Of a DNA stretch of 64,000 bases, positions 12,489 through 23,749 are shown one piece after another; position 1 is the first letter of the stretch; each line of letters starts with the position of its first letter. Below the pieces are notes generated by a model. It was not told the DNA's origin and made no database searches. It was given only the letters and a program-made list of their open reading frames with translations. The position numbers were made by a program, and so were the translations under genes. This stretch comes from Trema orientale (lineage: Eukaryota > Streptophyta > Magnoliopsida > Rosales > Cannabaceae). The stretch covers positions 83,809-147,808 of the forward strand of contig JXTC01000249.1 in assembly GCA_002914845.1 (NCBI GenBank), in the 5' to 3' direction.

Positions 12489-14271
12489 TGTGAGGAAGAT
12501 TATACAAAGGCATGCATAAAAAACACTTGTGACATTTGTTACTTATGTGTGCGTATGTATATATATGGGTGTTAGGGGGTGGATGTGTTAAACCAATATG
12601 CAATGGGATTTAGTATATAGTCTATATAAGATTATTGATTTTGAGGAGATTTGCCGAGTCTTAAGAAGTTGGTTGGTGAAGTGTGAGCTTCTAAATTATA
12701 GGTTACCATTATTTGCTCCTTAGTTTTCAAGCAATATTCATAAAGAAGTGTACAAGGACTAGGAAAGACCCCGTTCAATAAAAATTTAATAATAATTCAC
12801 ATCATTTATAATATATCACCTGAAATCTAGTAATATTTTATAAATTATTTTTCTACTCTTTTTAAAAAAAAATAGTAAGAGGGGAAAAAATGAGACTAAT
12901 TAATGATCATGGACCCATCTATTAGTCTAAATGCCAAATGATTTAAAGTACATCATTGGATTACTCTCTCAACAACAAGATTAGGACAGAATATTCTAAG
13001 ATTATGCAGAGAGCTTGTCAGGATCCATATAGTTCCATATGTATTATCCTATAATCCACATTAGTAATATTAATCACCTATTTAGGCATGACACACCTGT
13101 CATGAGCTAAGTGGTAATTAAATAACTTGATTTCTTCTTCTTCTTCTTTCTTTTTTTTTTTTTTTTCAACTTGAAGTATACTATGAGAATTGGAATATTA
13201 ATGCAAGGTAAAATAATTAAATGATTATCAAACTCAAAAAATAACAAGTGATAGAAAATTATTTGGCAATTTGTTTGACTATTGTAGGTGGTCTCATTGT
13301 TTATTTTTCGAATAAGTACATTGCAACAGCTTAATTAAACGTTCACATATATGATATGGGTTTAAGTCTAGGTAAGCTTGTTTGTCTAAACTATCTAAAG
13401 ATTCACAATTAAAATGCCTGTAATTGTTCATAAAAACAAGGATATGTGTCCAAGTCCAATTTACCACCAAAATATTCCATTTCCTGCATGAAGATTAAGA
13501 AGTCACAACAAAATATCATTGTTGCTTCAAATGGTGAAGGTAGAAAAAGCATGGCATATTTAAGTTGTAGGGTTATATTGACAGGCTCTAGTTAATGAAT
13601 ATATATATATAGGCTTTCCCTAGTTATAAATTATTCTAGTTGTCGTGTTTGTCTCAGCGCAATTCAAATGGGTCCATAACATTCTTAAGTCCTACTCCTA
13701 TGCCCCCCAAGTTCTGAGGCATACCTTTTGCCAACAAGGAAAAAGATATCTCATCCATATACATTCTTATTCCTAGTTCTTGTATCTCTCTTCTGTGGAT
13801 ATTTCATGTCTTTTGTTTCTCTGGAAGAAATACTCATGTTGAAGAGATTGACTTATGCGGATTATACCATTCTTAATGTGATTTCTCACACCATACTGTC
13901 CATGATTGTGTACAAATTTCAAAAAACTAGTTTCTTAGCCAAGCGTGGCCTTATATAGAAATCAACCATCAAGCAATTCCTTTTTTACCTAGATTGGGAG
14001 AGTGAAGATTTGAACTTAAGATTTTCACATTGAGAAAAGATGTGAAGTATGAACTACCATAATATTAATACGAGGAATGCTAGCAATACTTCCTTTTATA
14101 TTTACTTTTGCACTCTCTTAATCTCACTGCTTGACATGTGGAGTCCACTATGGTTTGTTATATTATTAAAATATTAAACTACATAGTGGAATTCATGTAT
14201 CAGACATAGAGACTAGAGAGTGAAAAAAAATGAGGAAAAAAATACATTTAGCACTTCTATATTAATATTAT
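12489..14271. other. intergenic, nothing recognised
   Basis: Upstream region of the glycosylase gene (minus strand) and AT-rich spacer. The region just above 12488 should hold its promoter, but no confident TATA or other motif was assigned. A short open frame at 13728-13958 has no recognisable family. Confidence 0.35.
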
Positions 14272-14442
14272 AGGGGCGCGACAGTAGGGGCGCCCCTACG
14301 TAGGGCCCTGTCTATTTACCGTTGGATGAGAATCTGTATATAAATAGATTCTCCACAGATTCCCGTTATTCTCCACAGATTCCCATCCAACGATAATTAA
14401 GGCATGATCCTACGTAGGGACGCCCCTACCGTAGCCATCCCC
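14272..14442. mobile_element. palindromic MITE (Mutator-like target duplication), copy 1
   Basis: About 171 bases, almost entirely self-complementary. It runs from GGGGCGCGACAGTAGGGGCG to CCCCTACCGTAGCCATCCCC, with inner arms ATCCAACG/CGTTGGAT. Direct repeats TTAATATTAT (9-10 bp) flank it at 14262-14271 and 14443-14452. The long, consistent target duplication suggests the MULE superfamily. Related copies occur at 28936-29536 (cluster) and 35910-36081. Confidence 0.8.
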
Positions 14443-14452
14443 TTAATATTAT

Positions 14453-15062
14453 CTACCATAATATTTGCACAATATTAAAATTAAGAAAAAATGAATCTAT
14501 TATCCAAACACATGAAATTAGAATATTGGCAATAACAATTTAGGTGATTGTATAATTTATTCTTTAACGATTTTTGGGGTTGGGGATTGAATCCATATGT
14601 CAGACCACACTATTTTATGGTAGGTTTATCTAGCCACTCTTGTTTTTTTTTTCTTTTAACTTTATGGTTATAATTATTTTTGTATTTCAATTCTATCCTA
14701 AATTTTTATGTTATTAGATTTTATGACAACTGAGGTGGGGGATTTGAACTCTTATAATCTCAACATTGATGGTGTACGTGGATACCAATCAAGTTAAACA
14801 TGTTTTTATCATTATTAGTAATTTACATCCTAATGATTTTGTTTTTTAATTTCAGTCTTGAGAGTTCTATTCTACCGTGTCCTACAGCACGGTGGAGTGA
14901 CGTCCTCTCTCTCTCTCTCTCTCTCTCTCTAATTTTTACAAATTTTTTTATTTTAATATGCTGGGCCTGAAATAAAAGTATAAAACATTCACAAAACAAT
15001 GGCTATTCGGAAAATGCTTGTAAAAACAGGAAAAATTTGCCGCGAAAGCAACGGCATTATTC
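14453..15062. other. intergenic with (CT)n microsatellite
   Basis: AT-rich spacer upstream of the PPR gene. A pure CT microsatellite runs about 14904-14930. No coding sequence was recognised. Confidence 0.5.
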
Positions 15063-15064
15063 TA

Positions 15065-15094
15065 AAACCCTAAAACTACTCTGTAAAACCCTAA
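15065..15094 (+). promoter_or_regulatory. paired telo-box motifs upstream of the PPR gene
   Basis: AAACCCTAA occurs at 15065-15073 and again at 15086-15094, about 160-185 bases before the start codon. Telo-boxes (AAACCCTA) are common in promoters and 5' leaders of plant genes active in dividing tissue, including many ribosomal and organellar-protein genes. The function here is inferred only from motif and position. Confidence 0.55.
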
Positions 15095-15250
15095 AATCAA
15101 ATCTCCAATTGGGTATTGTGTGATGTAATCCTCTCTCAACGCTGGTCTATCAATTTTCGATCTCTACAAAATTCAGGCAAAAATTTTCTCAGGAAACAAA
15201 CAGTTTTTCTTGTCTCTACTTTTGCCCTGTCCCCAAATGCCCAAATTCCC

Positions 15251-18245
15251 ATGCCCAATCACATCCACCGATGGAAGAAGCCCCTCATTTTCGTGCAAAA
15301 ATCTCGAATTCTGTCCTCATTGAGTTCCCTGATTTTCACCAAACCCTCTGTATCGGCCGCAAAGGTCGACAACGACGACGACCCCATTGTTCAAAAAGAC
15401 AGAGACGCTGTTTCTGAAATCCTTTCCGGTTTGAAGAGCTTGGGCTTGAGAAGTTTTCTTGGTGGGGATTACTTCAGAACCATTTTCTCTACATTGAATC
15501 AACCTCAGGTGGATTTGGTTATTGATAGTTTGAGAGCTGAGAGCCCGGATTTTGCTTTGGGTTTCTTCTTTTCGTTGAGTAATGTTTATGGGTTTCGACA
15601 TTCGACGTTTTCCCGGCTCGTCGTTTCTCATGTTTTGGCGTCGAAATGTTGGTTCGAGGAATTGCGCTTGGTTATAAAGCAAATGGTGGAGGAGGAAGGT
15701 ATTGCTTTTTAGACATTTCTTTAGTGACATTAATTTCTTGTATTGTGTAAGTCCTTAATGACATAGATGGTAGTACGATTTTGAGATTTCGGTTTAACAT
15801 TCTTGAAGGGTGAAGATTTATTTCAATTGAGACTGTATTGGGTTAACCTGAGTGGAGGTTTCTGCAATCATATGGTAACTGAATAATGTTTGTAATTTGA
15901 CATTTCCCAAAGTTTATCCACTGAGTAATTGAGAACAGAAAATTGATTTTACTCGCAGTTCTAATTCTGTTGGTTTCTGGCAAAATCTGTCTTTTCGAGT
16001 AATAGCTTTCGGGTATTTCTACGTGACCGCACGATATTAGCTAATGAGAAAGTCGTATTAGTTTTTATTTGCTTTGTTTAATTTACTTTTTGTTTTTTGT
16101 TTTTTTTTGAGGGATGTTTTGATTTTGTGTTCGTTGAAGAAGTTGTATACTGTGTACTTATCAAATTTGTGAATATTTCTTATAGGCTCTGGTTCTGCAT
16201 CTTCAGTTTGTGAGCTGCTTTTGGATAGATTTGGGGACTGGGATGCAAATGGGGTGGTGTGGGATATGTTGGCATTTGCTTATTCAAGATCTGAGATGGT
16301 TCATGATGTGCTCTTTGTTCTTGCTAAGATGAAAGACTTGAACTTGTATGTTTCATTGTCGACCTATAACTGTCTGTTGTACAACTTGAGGCATACAGAT
16401 ATCATGTGGGATGTATTTGATGAAATTAAATCCAGTGGAATTCCTCAAAATGAATACACAGACTCCATACTCATAGATGGTCTATGCAAGCAATCGAAGA
16501 TCGAAGATGCAATTTTGTTCCTGAGGAACACTAAAGAGAAGGAGCCTGGACCTTCTTCTGTTTCGTTCAACACAATCATGTCAAGGTTTTGTAAATTGGG
16601 TTTTGTGGATGTTGCAAAGTCATTCTTTTGCATGATGTTGAAGTATGGACTACTTCCTGATTCGTACAGTTACAATATTATCATTCATGGGCTATGTGTA
16701 GCAGGGTTGATGCAGGAAGCATTAGAGTTCACAAATGACATGGAGAAGCATGGAATGGAGCCCAACATAGTAACCTATAACATTCTTGCTAAAGGGTTTC
16801 ATTTACTTGGTCTCATGAATGGAGCTCGGAAGGTTATTCAGAACATGTTGCTTAAAGGGTTGAATCCAGATCATGTGACGTATACAATCCTGATATGTGG
16901 GTATTGTTATGCAGGAGACATTGGGGAAGCCCTGAGGTTGCATGACGAGATGCTATCACGTGGTTTTCAGTTGAGTGTCATGTTGTATGGTGTATTGCTT
17001 AGCTGTTTGTGTAAAAGTGGACAGGTTGAAGATGCTTTGAGATTGCTTTATGAAATGGAAACTGTAGGCTTGAGACCAGATCTAATAACGTATTCGATCG
17101 TAATCCATGGCCTCTGCAAACAAGGGAATGTTCAAAGGGCTAGCCAACTTTACAAGGAAATGTGCTTGAAGGGAATATTCCCCAATAATTTTGCACCCCG
17201 ATCTATTCTGTTGGGTCTATGTGAGAAGGGGAATATCTCTGAAGCAAGGGAATATTTTGACACTCTAACAACGACGGACTTGGTGTACGATATTATTTTG
17301 TATAATATTATGATTGATGGGTATGTGAAAATAGGTAATATTTTGGAGGCTGTACAGTTGTACAAACAAATAATAGAAAAAGGGATCACTCCTAGTATTG
17401 TCACTTTCAATACTCTTATTTATGGATTCTGTAAAACTGGAAATCTTGCTCAGGCTTGCAACCTTTTGGATATAATCAGGCTGCGTGGATTGGTACCAAA
17501 TGTGGTTACTTATACTACTCTCATGAATGCCTACTGTGAAGAAGGAAACATTGATGGCATGCTTAAATTGCTACGGGAAATGGAAGTAACAGATGTGACA
17601 CCAACTCATGTAACTTACACTGTAGTTATCAAAGGACTTTGCAGACAGTGGAAGCTGCAAGAGGCTTTCCAGTGGATTGAGAACATGTATTCTAAGGGTT
17701 TAGTTCCAGATCAAATCACATATAATACTGTCATCAATTATTTTTGTAAAGCTCGGGACTTTACAAAAGGTTTTCAGTTACTCAATGACATGTTATTGCA
17801 TAATCTTGAGCCAACTCCTGTTACATACAATATTCTCTTGAATGGTCTCTGTGTATATGGTGACTTAGAGAATGCTGACTGTCTCATATGTTTTCTCGAG
17901 GAATACAATGTCAATCTTACAAAAGTTGCTTACACCACAACAATTAAAGCTCATTGTGCTAAGGGCGAGGCACGTCAGGCAATGAGGCTCTTCCATCGAA
18001 TGGCAAACAAGGGGTTTGAAATATCAATCAGAGATTATAGCGCCGTGATAAATAGACTATGCAAAAGAAGTCTAATTACTGAAGCAAAATATTTTTTTAA
18101 CATGATGTTGTCTGATGGCATTGCTCCTGATAGAAAACTCTGTGAGGTGATGCTTAATTCGTTTCATCAGCTTGGTCATCTCAATTCAGTATCGCAGATT
18201 TTTGCTGAGATGATCAAATCTGGCTTCGTTCTTGGACAAGACTAG
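15251..18245 (+). CDS. P-class pentatricopeptide repeat protein, At1g13630-like, two exons
   Basis: Exon 1 is 15251-15698 and exon 2 is 16186-18245. A GTATTG donor and TATAG acceptor join in frame within a Gly codon. The protein has 835 residues. The first ATG in frame is at 15251 (MPNHIHRWKK); the frame is open upstream only to a TTG. The N-terminus is basic and Ser-rich, consistent with organelle targeting, probably mitochondrial (inference). From about residue 150 onward there is a near-continuous run of roughly 17 35-residue PPR motifs, for example VTYNILAKGFHLLGLMNGAR and VTYTILICGYCYAGDIGEAL. No E, DYW or SMR domain follows, so it is P-class. Such proteins bind organellar transcripts to stabilise, process or help translate them; the target is unknown. 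The similarity to At1g13630 is from memory of the family. Its last codons and 3' flank were duplicated downstream, beside a broken UGT copy. Confidence 0.93.
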
Positions 18246-18599
18246 GAGAAGAGAAACTAGTTGCCTGATACAGTTCACTGAACGAGGTAATGGTTTGCAT
18301 GTTAATAACGAACTTCTCATTCGCCTTTTGAACTCAAAAATAAGTTGGACCATTAACTGTATGCACCTTTTGGCAGGATGGAAATGGTCTAATACTATCA
18401 GCATCATCTGAAGGGTTACCACTACAGAACCTGCCTATATACAAAGTCAAGAGTCATCAAGGTAAATAAATACAATGACAGTGAGAACACGGAAAACAAA
18501 CCTTTCACCTGAAAAGAAACTAAACAGTGCAAAAACTAATTATATTTGTTAGGCAAACCTATTAGAGAATCCGAAAGAATGTCTGGAGTTCGATGAAAA
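18246..18599 (+). other. PPR 3' flank and shared PPR/UGT spacer
   Basis: The sequence after the PPR stop (to about 18470) is repeated in diverged form at 19790-20050. The stretch 18548-18595, starting TTAGGCAAACCTATTAGAGA, matches 37999-38046 beside the distant UGT paralogue. So this spacer belonged to the ancestral PPR-UGT intergenic region. Confidence 0.65.
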
Positions 18600-19160
18600 A
18601 GATAACATGAATCGGTCATGTTTGGTACACTGTATAAGGACTCTGTATTGTATTAATTAAACATAATATTGTGTTTAGTTGTGCTTTTGTATTGTATTAT
18701 TTAATACGACATCAAATTTAATATAATTCAGAGAGTATTATTTAATATAGAATAAAATATTTTTATTACACTGTATAATTTTAACTTTAACGTAGTATTG
18801 TGCAATACTCACTCTCCTCACTTTTTCTATTCTTAATTTCTCTCTTATCACTTTCTCTCTCACGTCACTTTATCTTTTCAAAAGTGGTATTTTTCTAAAT
18901 AAATTTTTGAAAGTGATATTTTTCTAAATTTATATCTAAAAAGTGGTTTTTTCGTAAATAAATTTTTTAAAAGTGATAATTTTACAAGTGGTATTTTCCT
19001 AGATATTTTTTAAAAATAATATTTTTCTAAGTAAATTTTAAAAAATTGTATTTTTCAAAATTAACTTTTTAATACAACATCTTAATACAAATGTAACACC
19101 AAACATAGTACTGTAATAGAATAATACAATACAATACATCAATAAAGTACAATACAAAAG
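18600..19160 (+). mobile_element. AT-rich MITE-like insertion in the PPR-UGT spacer
   Basis: At 38046-38075 the flanking sequences are adjacent (TTCGATGAA ... TTATTTAATTGG). Here they are separated by about 560 bases, so this is an insertion. It starts near CATGTTTGGTACACTG and ends near CACCAAACATAGTACTGTAA, giving a short imperfect terminal inverted repeat (TGTTTGGT/ACCAAACA). The middle (18855-19060) is a degenerate repeat of about 40 bases built on AAAGTGATATTTTTCTAAAT. A partial relative lies inverted at 8505-8715. No coding capacity. Confidence 0.65.
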
Positions 19161-19287
19161 TTATTTAATTGGAAGAATCTTTGGGGATAAGATATTGTTC
19201 AATCTTGGCACGGTGGAATATATGATTCAGTATGGAAAGATGTTGATAACTTGATGCATTCAATAATCTTGACATATCTCATACTTC

Positions 19288-19735
19288 ACCCGCCTTATTG
19301 CCATTCACACCCTCATTTTCCACAGGCTTCCGGAGCTGTTGCAGTCTCTCACAAGCTCATTCGAGTCGTTCAAAGAGCTCCAACCATTGCGATCTGCCAA
19401 AAGTGCCTTCTCTCTCAACTCTTTGGCTCGCATTTTCTCAGGAGCATCCTTACTTATTGACCTAGCAATCACCTTTCTGAGCTCAGCTGGGTCAGTCAAT
19501 CCATGAGCCTCCTTGCACACCCTGGCACCGCATGCCTGTCCTCCAAAAGGAGCCTGGTGTTCTCATGCTGATCAGCCTCCATCGGCCACCCCAGTATCCT
19601 TCCACCATCAAGATCCACCCTCAGTGACTTAGAAACCCGCCCACAGCTTGGTGGCTCGGTATACAACAGCTCTTGTTCCCAATCCTTTATCACCAATCCC
19701 CTTTTGCCAGCCTCCCGTCAAACCCAGTATCTGAT
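19288..19735 (-). pseudogene. truncated UGT89-like pseudogene (C-terminal third only)
   Basis: Minus-strand frames show the C-terminal part of the same UGT family as the two intact genes. RILGWPMEADQH comes from the end of the PSPG box, and DPAELRKVIARSISKDAPEKM is followed by LNDSNELVRD. The PSPG start is scrambled (LRVDLDGGRILGW) and the two pieces lie in different frames, so it cannot encode an enzyme. Homology stops abruptly near 19735, about where the intact gene reads GFEERVG. The next bases (19742 on) match the PPR 3' end. The truncation is therefore a duplication junction, not gradual loss. Its 3' flank at 19155-19270 matches that of both intact UGTs. Confidence 0.88.
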
Positions 19736-19741
19736 AATCTA

Positions 19742-20050
19742 GCTGAGATGATCAAATAAAAAATGATTCTCAAGAGTGAAGCCCGTTACGAATGGAGAAG
19801 AGCTACCAGTTGGCTGATGCATTTGTTCTGTGAAAAAGTTAACAGCGTGCATATTAACGAACTTGTGTATACCTTTGAACTTAAAAACAAGTTCGACCTA
19901 TAAGAACGCACAGCAGCTTGGCTGTGATGGAAATGATAGACTGTTTGAAGGGTTAGCAATACAGAAGCTTCTCAGTACTGCATAACTATGCACACTAATG
20001 AACTCCTTGTGTACGAAGTCGAGAGTTATTCAAGGTACATATTATGTTTT
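19742..20050 (+). pseudogene. duplicated PPR 3' end and 3' UTR fragment
   Basis: GCTGAGATGATCAAAT at 19742 repeats the PPR codons AEMIK at 18204. The following 300 bases align, with many changes, to the PPR 3' flank: AACGAACTT, TTTGAACT-AAAAA and GATGGAAATG with GAAGGGTTA are shared in order. No PPR motif upstream was copied. Together with the UGT fragment it defines a tandem duplication unit of about 1.5 kb with one end in the PPR gene and the other in the UGT gene. Confidence 0.8.
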
Positions 20051-20764
20051 TTCACATTCTGAAGTGCTTTATATATATATATATGTTATATGTTTATTTA
20101 TATATTTTTGAGGTGGAGGTGGGGCAACTCCACTGCCTTAGAAGCTTCTTTAAAACAACAAAAAAATACAACTAGATAGGGAGAACTTAAAGAAACCAAG
20201 TGAACAGAACCACTTAAAAAAAAAAAAAAAGAGTTTCTACCAAATTTGTTCTGGAAAGTTATAAAAGAAATAAAAAATGTTAGAATTAGATGAATTCTAT
20301 TATTACAGAAAGCGAACTTCTAAATTTTTTCGTTTCTTCTCTGTATTCTATCATTACAGAAAGCAAACTTCTAAAGTTTCTCATTTCTTCTCCTCACGTT
20401 ACTGCTAATGATTACAGGAATACAGCATAATCTGTCTTGTCTCGTATCTCTTATTTCACTGTAAGAAGTGACTTTATTTATTTGAGAATTTCTTTGGAGG
20501 TAAGATAGAGTTCAATCTTGGTATTGTGGAATATGATTCAGTAAGGGAGATTTTCACTTGTTGCATTCATAATCCTCTTGCTGTATTCGTAATCTTGATG
20601 TATCTTGCGCTGATTATATTGATGAGATAAGTGAGTGACTACATTGATTCCTTAAGCAGCTCTTATTCAGTCGACCATACAATCTTAGAATAAGAAACAT
20701 GCTCGGCAAAATCTTATTTCCGTACAATCCGAAACACAATTATTATATGCATACAATTCTCATT
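20051..20764. other. UGT 3' flank
   Basis: 20460-20600 resembles 19155-19270 and 38090-38190 (GTTCAATCTTGG, GTGGAATAT-GATTCAGTA, TTGATGCATTC variants). 20655-20760 holds a TTATTCAGTCGACCATACA-AATCTTAGAAT block also seen twice near the 3' end of the distant UGT (38230-38500). It is probably the conserved 3' UTR of this minus-strand gene. 20275-20400 carries two similar copies of TCTATTATTACAGAAAGC. Confidence 0.6.
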
Positions 20765-22213
20765 TCATTCCTCTACTACGTCGTTTGCTACGGGCTTTCG
20801 GAGGTGGCGCAACTCTCTCACAAGCTCATCCAAGTTGTTCAAAGTGCTCCCACTTCCGCTCACTGCCGCAAGAGCCTTCTTTCTCAACTTTTTGGCTCTC
20901 ATTTTCTCTGGAGCATCCCCACTCATCAACTGGGCAATCGCGTTTCCCAGCTCAGCCGGGTCGGGCACTCCTTCGGCTCCCTCGCACGCTCTCACGGCCA
21001 CACCTATGTCCTCCACAAGCAGCCTGGCGCTCACGTGTTGGTCAGCCTCCATGGGCCACCCCAGTATCCTAACCCCAGCCACCACCCCCTCCAGCGTCGA
21101 GTTCCACCCGCAGTGACTTAGAAACCCGCCAACAGCTCGGTGGCTCAGTATGAGCACCTGTGGGGCCCAACCATTTATCACCAATCCCCTCCTACCCACC
21201 CTCTCCTCAAACCCATCTGGAATGACGTCATCCCCGATAGCAACCTGCTCGGTTTTGCCCGTTTTCACGACCCAGATGAACTGGACCCCACTCCTTTCAA
21301 GCCCGGAAGCCAAGGCCTCCATTTGTTGCCTCTTGAGCACCTTCTGACTCCCAAAACAAACATAGAGTACAGAGTCATCAGGACACTCATCAAGCCAAGC
21401 CACAACATCAGCACAATTGTGATTGTTCTCAAGATCAGGTCTTTCCTCAATACCAAGTAAGCTTAAGGGCCCAACCCCGTAGACTCTCCGGTGGCCAACT
21501 TTCTTCCTCAAGTATCTCAAGTACTCACCTTCCAAACCATCAAAGGTATTAAAAACACACCCCCAACTGGAAAAGTTTGCGATAAGGCTGTCTTTAACGA
21601 AATCAGTCTCGGGTTTTGATTCCCTGCAACGGAGAAACACGCTAGGCAAATGTTCTTCCTTGAAGGACGGCGATCCGGGGAGATCAGGAAAATCAACGGC
21701 CGAGGAAGAACTCTCCTTGAGGGCACTCAGAAGACTCCAGCATTCATCGAGAACAGAGCATACAAAGGCCCCCGAGGAGAAGAAGGCGATCCTGGGGATA
21801 TTAATCCGGCGGGCCAAGTGGAGTGTCCACCCGAGGAAGAAGTCGGAGACAAGGGCAACAGGGGGATTTGGGTGGGACTCGAACCATTGGATAATGGGGT
21901 CCTGGAGCTTGCCGAGGGCGTTGATGATGGGGATGTTTCCGGGGTTGCCGATGTCCCTGACGTTCTCGACGCCAGCGGGTAAGGTGGGGTGGGGTGGGAA
22001 GGGGAGGACCAAGGTGTGGATGGTGGTGGGGTGGGCAGAGAGAAGTGGCCCAAGATTTTGGAGGTTCTTGGGGGTGATTATAATGGTGATGACAAAGTCT
22101 TGGAGGGCTAGGTGGTGGGTGAGGTCAAGGAGTGGGAGCATGTGGCCTTGGGCTGGGTATGGGAACACCAGAATGTGAGGCTGCTCTGAGCCACTGGTGG
22201 CCATGGACGACAT
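20765..22213 (-). CDS. UDP-glycosyltransferase, UGT89 family (UGT89A2-like)
   Basis: Intronless gene of 482 residues. The ATG at 22213 (MSSMATSGSEQPHILVFPYPAQGHM) is chosen because the frame upstream opens only to a TTG. The N-terminal Rossmann half has the acceptor-activating His24 (AQGHM) and its Asp124 partner (VSDFFLGW). The C-terminal half has the 44-residue PSPG box at about 348-391, from WAPQVLIL through HCGWNS to GWPMEADQ; Gln44 at its end is usual for UDP-glucose users. Such enzymes glycosylate small phenolics such as flavonols or benzoates in the cytosol, or xylosylate dihydroxybenzoates in the 89A2 case. The substrate cannot be set from sequence. The gene is GC-rich in AT-rich surroundings, which creates long meaningless antisense frames. 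Intact and probably functional. Confidence 0.92.
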   Translation of the reverse strand: MSSMATSGSEQPHILVFPYPAQGHMLPLLDLTHHLALQDFVITIIITPKNLQNLGPLLSAHPTTIHTLVLPFPPHPTLPAGVENVRDIGNPGNIPIINALGKLQDPIIQWFESHPNPPVALVSDFFLGWTLHLARRINIPRIAFFSSGAFVCSVLDECWSLLSALKESSSSAVDFPDLPGSPSFKEEHLPSVFLRCRESKPETDFVKDSLIANFSSWGCVFNTFDGLEGEYLRYLRKKVGHRRVYGVGPLSLLGIEERPDLENNHNCADVVAWLDECPDDSVLYVCFGSQKVLKRQQMEALASGLERSGVQFIWVVKTGKTEQVAIGDDVIPDGFEERVGRRGLVINGWAPQVLILSHRAVGGFLSHCGWNSTLEGVVAGVRILGWPMEADQHVSARLLVEDIGVAVRACEGAEGVPDPAELGNAIAQLMSGDAPEKMRAKKLRKKALAAVSGSGSTLNNLDELVRELRHLRKPVANDVVEE

Positions 22214-22906
22214 GGATTTTCTTGCTCTGCTTTTAGGTGAGCGTGTTCTTTCTCTCAAGTCTCAAGTATCAGAGTAAAGGGCTTCTTCTTTTTTTTTTTT
22301 TTTTTCCGCCATTTTTTAAGGTTTTGATGATTTTCATTGTAAATGTTGTTTTCGGTCTGGACAGTTGACTCGTGGCCGTGGACTGTTGATGCGACGTAAA
22401 TGGCGAGATTCGATTGCTCTCCCTTATTTGTTTATTTATTTATTTTTTTGAGTAGTGCTTCATTTCTGTCTTTACTACTTTGTCGTTGTTTCGTATGTGT
22501 TATATGTATGGGCAATTTTATGATTTGTATTTTGGAACTTTGTTCGGATGGTATTTTGTGTTTTGGTTATTATTAATATTGAGTATTAGATTTAATATTT
22601 GTTATAAATTTATATTTTGATATTAAATTAAAGTAGTTAATTTATCAAGATAATTTAATAAATATATTCTTAGATACTTTTTTATATGATTTATTTTCAA
22701 TTTTTTAAACGACATTATGGTAAATTAACTGTTCTAAATTAATGTCAAAGTATTAATTTATAACATCTTTCAAATTAAAGGTCAATGTTAATAATAATTA
22801 AAACACAAATTATAATTTGGACAAAATGTTAAAATATAATGTATAAAAGTGATGTTATCCCTTATTATTATTATTATTATAGTTTTCAACTATTCAAATC
22901 ATAGTA
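22214..22906. other. UGT upstream region
   Basis: This includes the promoter side of the minus-strand UGT. No clear TATA box was assigned. T-runs at 22288-22306 and 22430-22447 and an (ATT)n run near 22863-22880 are the only marked features. Confidence 0.35.
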
Positions 22907-23749
22907 CAATAAAACTTCTTTAAATTAATATTGTTGGGACTCAGAAAAAGTATTACTTTATAGTGGTTATTTATTTATTGATAAATAAATAATTATTAAT
23001 TTATCGATAAATAAATATTTATTAATTTAAAAGAGTAGTATGAACTTGATACTTGCAATTTTTGTTTCCCTACGAGATCTGTATATAAATTAAAATAATA
23101 AAAATCAAATATAGTCAAAGTTAATATATGCATAAAAAGAAGCCTAAAAGTACATGTATATACACAAAACTTATTATATATTATTTGTACATAAATAGAA
23201 TTCTAAAGTTAGTTTTCATGTACATCAAAAAGTTAAGAAATATATATATATATATGATAAATATAGCTTAAAAATTTAATACCTTATAAAGTATAGTATT
23301 TCAAAATATTTCATTAATATTGAACAATAATAATAAATAGTCATTAGTTTTATTTCAAGAATCCAAATCATTATAAATATATTCCAAATCATATATTAAA
23401 TGTGATGTATTCATTATAAAAATTAGAGTATAAGACCGAGTTCAGTTTAAGTACGAATAATAAGTAAACAACTTTAGATGCATTTTGAAAAATAACAAAA
23501 TTAAGAAAATAGAAGTTATCTAGAAAAAAATTCACAAATATTGTAAATTTCTATATTATTTCTTTATGTATTTAATTAATTATTACTTTATATATTTGAT
23601 AGGTCTTAAAAGAATTACAAAAAAATCATTATCTTATGCATTTAGCGAAAATATTAATTTACTACATTGATCCGAGTTGGGACCAGAAGATTTTATTATT
23701 TAACTGAGGTTATTAATTTATTGAACATTCATTTATCGAGGTCTTACTG
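22907..23749. mobile_element. pogo/Emigrant-like non-autonomous DNA transposon
   Basis: The left end CAATAAAACTTCTTTAAATT and the inverted right end CAGTAAGACCTCGATAAATG are imperfect terminal inverted repeats. A TA dinucleotide lies outside each (22905-22906 and 23750-23751), the target duplication of Tc1/mariner-pogo elements. The ends recall the Emigrant MITE family of plants (CAGTAAAACCTC-type); this is from memory. GTTGGGACTCAG near the left end is mirrored by GAGTTGGGACCA at the right. Length 843 bases, no transposase frame. Confidence 0.65.

Noticed and set aside
15116-15250. Upstream extension of PPR exon 1
   Set aside because: The open frame begins at TTG; the first ATG in frame is 15251.
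20785-22178. Several long plus-strand frames opposite the proximal UGT
   Set aside because: They are antisense shadows produced by high GC3 in the UGT; none has a recognisable motif.
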